Origin: Bacillus hominis | GTDB taxonomy: Bacteria > Bacillota > Bacilli > Bacillales > Bacillaceae_G | Direction: 5' to 3' | DNA: 44,632 nt | Assembly: GCF_018332515.1 (NCBI RefSeq) | Contig: NZ_BOQD01000010.1 | Coordinates: 1-44,632, forward strand | Part shown: positions 41,177 to 44,632 of the stretch, piece after piece | Position numbering within the stretch: the stretch's first letter is position 1 | Layout of the letters: every line of letters begins with the position of its first letter | The notes under the pieces: generated by a model | The model's input: the letters and a program-made list of their open reading frames with translations, nothing else | Databases searched by the model: none | What the model was told of the DNA's origin: nothing | Program-made: the position numbers and the translations under genes

Positions 41177-42058
41177 TTATTTCAGTATATTTATGTAATG
41201 CTGCAAAACATTTTTTATTTCTGTATTTAATTCTCGGAATGGAAATCCTAATTCGCGAGCCTTTCTATTATGTAACGTACAATTAGTTATTTCATTATAA
41301 GGTGCTTTATTCTCTCCCTCTTCTTGAATAAGAGCTTTTGTCCCACTGTTTTCTTCTATGGAACGAATAACTTCTCCCATGGAAATCACTCCGTTACTAC
41401 AAGCATTAATTGGACCTTCAATGCTTCCCATTCCGCACCATGCTAAAAACTCTCCTGCTTCTTTTTCGTGTATGAACGACAATTTCCCTTCTAAACGATC
41501 CACGACAATAGGTTCTTGTTTCACAACATTTTCAACGTAAAACTGTAATCTCTTCGTATAATCATTTTCTCCAATAACGACGGGAAATCGTACCGCAACG
41601 ACAGGGAATGTTGCTCGTTGAAACAACACCGCTTCCGCCAATCTCTTCCCCTCACCATAAGTGAAGTCCCCTCTATCACCATACGTAATTGAATATGTAT
41701 ACGGATTAAAGTCTTCTTCTTGCAAGTTTAATGTAGGCTCATAAACCGCCATTGAGGATGTCATAACATATTTTTTCACCCTACCACGTAATACTTTACA
41801 TATGACTTCCGCAGCATTCGAGCTATAGCATAAATTATCGTATACAACATCATAGCATTTACCTTCCAAGCGCTCTTCCAGTAACTTCTCGTCTTCTCTA
41901 TCTACTATAATTCTTTTTACCGTATCCCCAAAAGAATCCTCCGTAAATCCTCGTGTCGCAATTGTTATATCGTGTCCTTCTTGTAAAAGTGCTTCTACTA
42001 ATCGCTTACCAAAAAACCTTGTTCCCCCTAGAACCAACACTTTTTTCACTTTCATCAT
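41177..42058 (-). CDS. NAD-dependent epimerase/dehydratase (extended SDR)
   Basis: A 293-aa Rossmann-fold enzyme. The dinucleotide motif is VLVLGGTRFFGKRLV (G-x-x-x-x-G type), with VVYDNLCYSS after strand 4, the catalytic Ser in MTSSMAVYE and the YGEGK active-site pair (Y-x-x-x-K). The C-terminal third binds substrate. It may act on a nucleotide sugar, but no sugar-nucleotide gene is next to it. Two tandem ATGs lie only 0-3 nt after AGGGG, while the GTG at codon 4 has a 9-nt spacing, so the true start may be a few codons downstream. It is a single-gene unit. Confidence 0.85.
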   Translation of the reverse strand: MMKVKKVLVLGGTRFFGKRLVEALLQEGHDITIATRGFTEDSFGDTVKRIIVDREDEKLLEERLEGKCYDVVYDNLCYSSNAAEVICKVLRGRVKKYVMTSSMAVYEPTLNLQEEDFNPYTYSITYGDRGDFTYGEGKRLAEAVLFQRATFPVVAVRFPVVIGENDYTKRLQFYVENVVKQEPIVVDRLEGKLSFIHEKEAGEFLAWCGMGSIEGPINACSNGVISMGEVIRSIEENSGTKALIQEEGENKAPYNEITNCTLHNRKARELGFPFRELNTEIKNVLQHYINILK

Positions 42059-42105
42059 CCCCTATTTTGTAAAATACTACCTTAATTATAAACATGAATA
42101 TAATT

Positions 42106-42143
42106 AAAAAGCATGGAATCATTATCAAGATTCCATGCTTTTT
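42106..42143 (-). terminator. ureI-like gene terminator
   Basis: A perfect 15-bp stem (42106-42120 with 42129-42143) followed by T-rich sequence on the minus strand, 12 bp after the stop. Confidence 0.92.
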
Positions 42144-42155
42144 ACATACGATACT

Positions 42156-42746
42156 TTAACGTACTCGATATTTAAAAATACAATAGCAGCAATATAAAAT
42201 AGAAATTACTGATACATAAACCCATAGTTCATATACGAAGCCTTCTCCCCATACTCCCATAAAATAAAAGAGCGAGGGCAACGTCAATGTTACCCATGAT
42301 TGTACAAATGCAATTCTGCCAAGATATTGATTGATATTCTTTTTTTGCGCATTTAATACAAAGAATAAATACCAAAGTAATGCCCACATAAACCATGTTA
42401 ACGCATTAACAACATCGTGGAATTGAACAAATGAAATGACCATATAGAATAGGGCAATAATTGCTACCCAAATACAGAACCAGCCTAGTCCACTACTATC
42501 CATTCCTTTAATAAAAGTAACGCCTACATATAAATAAGTTAAACCAAATAAAAAGGTAGCTGCATATGAATATACCGTCCAATTACTTTGATCAGAAATC
42601 ATAATTAAATAAAACGGTATAATAATTTGTAATGCCCCTACAAATAAATTAAAGACACCTGCGCTTTTCATCTCTACTTTGCCCAATATAACAAGACTAT
42701 TTAAAAATAAAGCTGCACCTGAAAGTAATAATCCTACGTAACCCAT
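42156..42746 (-). CDS. ureI: UreI/AmiS family urea/amide channel
   Basis: A 196-aa membrane protein with six TM helices of the AmiS/UreI family, whose members conduct urea or short amides. The N-terminus MGYVGLLLSGAALFLNSLVIL and the internal ATFLFGLTYLYVGVTFIKG and ALTWFMWALLWYLFFVLN stretches fit the family's conserved helices 1, 3 and 5. No urease or amidase gene is in the window. The ATG at 42746 has no nearby Shine-Dalgarno; the only strong one (GGGGAGG) is about 38 nt upstream, across a hairpin. Helicobacter UreI is acid-gated; gating here is unknown. Confidence 0.85.
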   Translation of the reverse strand: MGYVGLLLSGAALFLNSLVILGKVEMKSAGVFNLFVGALQIIIPFYLIMISDQSNWTVYSYAATFLFGLTYLYVGVTFIKGMDSSGLGWFCIWVAIIALFYMVISFVQFHDVVNALTWFMWALLWYLFFVLNAQKKNINQYLGRIAFVQSWVTLTLPSLFYFMGVWGEGFVYELWVYVSVISILYCCYCIFKYRVR

Positions 42747-43193
42747 ATATATTCGTGTGAAAATCTTATGTTTTCACACTGTAACCTCCCCACCATATAA
42801 AAAATCATATTTTTTATTATCTTTCTTCTTACTTAAAACTACATACATAGTTTTTCATGTGAAAAGTCAGACTTCCTACCTTAAAAAGTGAAATGAAACT
42901 ACCTTTAATTTCTTGTTTAATCTCAGTCAACCTTTCAGTATTTGAAAGTAACAGCACTCCCCTAATACCGCGAATTAAAAACGCTTTCAAAAAGAAATAA
43001 TCCTATCAAAAAGTTAATAGGATTACTTGATTATAAACGCACTCTAACAACAAGACAAGACCTGGGATGATTTTTAAATTATCCCCTTTTATTTCCATGA
43101 GAATTAATAGAATGATTCATTTATACTAGTTCATTCTACTAATCCTTTACATAGAATATTTTAAATTCATATTAATTTCTTTAGAAAGGTAAG
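42747..43193. other. Intergenic region upstream of ureI and the 135-aa gene
   Basis: A 447-bp divergent region. It contains the unusual ureI leader (42755-42790) and a cre-like sequence at 42975-42989 (TTAAAAACGCTTTCA, one mismatch). Between them and the rightward gene I see no further gene or RNA. Confidence 0.4.
42755..42790 (-). promoter_or_regulatory. Structured ureI leader with mini-ORF and hairpin
   Basis: On the minus strand: GGGGAGG, TTACAGT, then GTG AAA ACA TAA (a three-codon ORF). The mini-ORF lies in a perfect 9-bp hairpin, GTGTGAAAA (42779-42771) with TTTTCACAC (42763-42755), loop 7 nt. The ureI ATG is 9 nt after the hairpin. Folding would bring the distant ribosome site to about 13 nt from the ATG; translating the mini-ORF would open the hairpin. 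Confidence 0.55.
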
Positions 43194-43601
43194 ATGTATA
43201 TGTTTCATCATGGAATTCCTCGATATGTAGTTCGTTCAACTGGCGTTTTAACGAAAGAATCTAATACTATTTCTGCTGTAGTTAACATTGTGAACTTGGA
43301 TAAATACTATCCCCATCACATAACTATAGAAGTATGGGATTGGTCTAATTATTCTACTCCAATAAAGCTTCCCGTACTAGTCGGAGGAAATGTAGAAGCA
43401 AGCTTCCCCTACTCTCTCGACAGTAATAACCTTGCCGTTTTTTACGCCGATTTAGATGACACTGTAGATCTATATGAAATTCGAATTTCATATAACGATC
43501 ACCCCAACATTATTGCAAATTGCTCTGGACGAAGCTTACCACCATATTCAAGCCAAGAAGGTAACACAGTATACCATAAACAGCTCGTTCGAATTCATTA
43601 A
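43194..43601 (+). CDS. Unrecognised 135-aa protein, predicted beta-rich
   Basis: I do not recognise this family. The 135 residues contain no TM segment or clear signal peptide. The pattern of alternating hydrophobic residues (YVVRSTGVLTKESNTISAVV, ITIEVWDWSNY, LAVFYADLDDTVDLYEIRISY) suggests a beta sandwich. A single Cys is present near the C-terminus. ATGs at codons 1 and 3 both follow GAAAGG, so the start is uncertain by two residues. It is alone in its transcription unit. A surface or spore-coat role is conceivable but unsupported. Confidence 0.7.
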   Translation: MYMFHHGIPRYVVRSTGVLTKESNTISAVVNIVNLDKYYPHHITIEVWDWSNYSTPIKLPVLVGGNVEASFPYSLDSNNLAVFYADLDDTVDLYEIRISYNDHPNIIANCSGRSLPPYSSQEGNTVYHKQLVRIH

Positions 43602-43625
43602 GTCCATTATTATGTAATAGGGGCT

Positions 43626-43670
43626 GGTCAGTAATACACTCATCTTTAGAAGATAATCGTATTACTGACC
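43626..43670 (+). terminator. Long nested hairpin after the 135-aa gene
   Basis: GGTCAGTAATAC (43626-43637) and GTATTACTGACC (43659-43670) pair perfectly; inside, ATCTT (43642-43646) and AAGAT (43650-43654) form a second stem. No T-run follows, only TAAACTG. Confidence 0.6.
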
Positions 43671-43716
43671 TAAACTGCCATAATCAATCTTGATAGTTTC
43701 TTATTCCGAACAATTG

Positions 43717-44535
43717 CTATTTATCATAAATATCATTCGGATTAATTGTAGGAATAAATCCATTTATAGAACTATATTTTTTAGATACGTTATTTGGAGT
43801 AACGGTAAACGTTACAATTTTATTGCTTTGTTGTTTAAAATAGCGCATCCAATTTTGACTCCATTCATCTTTTACAATAACTTGTTTATCGAAGTCTTCC
43901 CACAATACACCATGTATAAAATTCAAGGATGTATTTTTGATTGTATCAAATCCCCAATTCTGTATAAGAAGGAGGTTGGAATCAACACTTTTAATTTCTT
44001 TTAATAAATTTACATATGCTTCTCGGAATTTTCCTTGTGTAGCTGGCTGATCATAAAAATAGTCATCAATATCACCAGCTGTATCTAAAAACACACCATC
44101 TATGCCTTTTCCAATAATTTGTTGTTTTACCTTATTAACAACAATCCCACGGTAATGTTCATCAGCTAAGTTCATAATATACGTATCCCACTGCTCAATC
44201 TTCATTTTCTTACCGTTTCTATAATAATAGTCTGATTCAACTACTTGCGGCTTATGCCACGCTTCTAATTCTAAAACACTAACATAACCAAGGACTACCG
44301 TTCCTGATTTTTTTAATTGCTGAACTTGTTCTTTCGTAAATGCATATGGCTCTATAATAACCATGTCATACTTTGAAAGTCTCTCAATTACTTGCTCATT
44401 TGCTTCACCATAATAAATTTTATAACTTCGTACATTTTTTAAAACTGGTTCCACAACATTTGCTTGTGCGGATGTACTTGAGGAAAAAATAAAAGAAAAT
44501 ATAGCTAAAAAGCATATGGAACGTTTCCACTCCAT
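43717..44535 (-). CDS. Secreted GH114-like (endo-alpha-1,4-polygalactosaminidase related) protein
   Basis: A 272-aa exported protein. A signal peptide is visible (MEWKRSICFLAIFSF, then a small-residue SSSTSAQA cleavage region around residue 24). The mature part fits the TIM-barrel family of TM1410/GH114: YDMVIIEPYAF, VLGYVSVLELEAW, KGIDGVFLDTAGDIDDY (acidic residues near the strand ends) and LLLIQNWGF. These proteins are linked to cleavage of galactosamine polymers. The ATG at 44535 is preceded by GGGGGT with 9-nt spacing; an upstream in-frame start at 44589 lacks a ribosome site and would bury the signal peptide. The right end of the window (44590-44632) shows no other gene. Confidence 0.8.
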   Translation of the reverse strand: MEWKRSICFLAIFSFIFSSSTSAQANVVEPVLKNVRSYKIYYGEANEQVIERLSKYDMVIIEPYAFTKEQVQQLKKSGTVVLGYVSVLELEAWHKPQVVESDYYYRNGKKMKIEQWDTYIMNLADEHYRGIVVNKVKQQIIGKGIDGVFLDTAGDIDDYFYDQPATQGKFREAYVNLLKEIKSVDSNLLLIQNWGFDTIKNTSLNFIHGVLWEDFDKQVIVKDEWSQNWMRYFKQQSNKIVTFTVTPNNVSKKYSSINGFIPTINPNDIYDK

Positions 44536-44632
44536 AATAATATTACCCCCTATACAACTGTAATTTTCTACTATTTTAAATTTTAACATCTTTAAATATT
44601 AATACAAACATAGTAATTCCATAACATTTTAC

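Noticed and set aside
42975-42989. cre-like sequence upstream of ureI
   Set aside because: One mismatch at a fixed position and over 200 bp from either gene; too weak to call.

Overview
The window looks like chromosome of the Bacillus cereus group (cereus, anthracis, thuringiensis and relatives). The DNA is AT-rich with strong Gram-positive ribosome binding sites. The proteins match Bacillus families closely: NiaP/YceI, HemAT, YfmM-like ABC-F, YerO/SwrC, bacterial NO synthase, and CsbB/YfhO. Three copies of a short repeat match what I remember of the group-specific bcr1 element. A perfect parS site (ParB/Spo0J binding) at 1201-1216 suggests an origin-proximal location. No rRNA, tRNA, prophage, IS element or CRISPR array was seen.

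Layout. 0-6 kb: a membrane diguanylate cyclase, parS, then a leftward unit of a LytTR-type regulator with a degenerate receiver, cstA and the small ybdD-like partner; then niaP and a bcr1 copy. 6-9.4 kb: tagA, a GT4 glycosyltransferase and a Wzy/ligase-like polymerase, probably for the secondary cell wall polysaccharide. 9.9-14.3 kb: TRIC channel, hemAT, a GT-C membrane glycosyltransferase and an acyl-CoA thioesterase. 14.5-25.6 kb: a rightward envelope-glycan region with a GT2, a Wzx-type flippase, YfhO, a CsbB-like GT2, an ABC-F ATPase, and an MBOAT plus SGNH/AlgX O-acetylation pair (PatA/PatB type). 25.6-30.9 kb: the TetR regulator YerO divergent from the RND pump SwrC, and an MsrA-MsrB fusion. 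31-36.3 kb: an AI-2E family membrane protein and lytS-lytR with lrgA-lrgB. 36.4-44.6 kb: an MFS permease behind a PyrR-type attenuator, a BCCT transporter with an altered aromatic box, NO synthase, an SDR epimerase, a UreI/AmiS channel, an unrecognised 135-aa protein and a secreted GH114-like protein.

Themes. (1) Envelope glycan building and decoration occupies at least nine genes. The YfhO and CsbB-like pair makes a lipid-linked-sugar decoration system likely, although no GtcA-type flippase lies beside them. (2) Pyruvate/overflow carbon: cstA belongs to the same superfamily as the pyruvate transporter BtsT, and lrgAB are homologues of B. subtilis pftAB. Both are next to LytTR-domain regulators, one canonical (LytR) and one lacking the phospho-acceptor Asp. 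The lrgA upstream region carries a perfect cre match and a candidate LytTR direct repeat. (3) Regulatory RNA: a complete PyrR-loop/antiterminator/terminator arrangement precedes an MFS gene, predicting a pyrimidine-related transporter. The ureI-like gene has an unusual leader in which a perfect hairpin and a three-codon mini-ORF separate a strong Shine-Dalgarno sequence from the start codon.

Functions were assigned by reading motifs and remembered family members. No database search or folding calculation was run.
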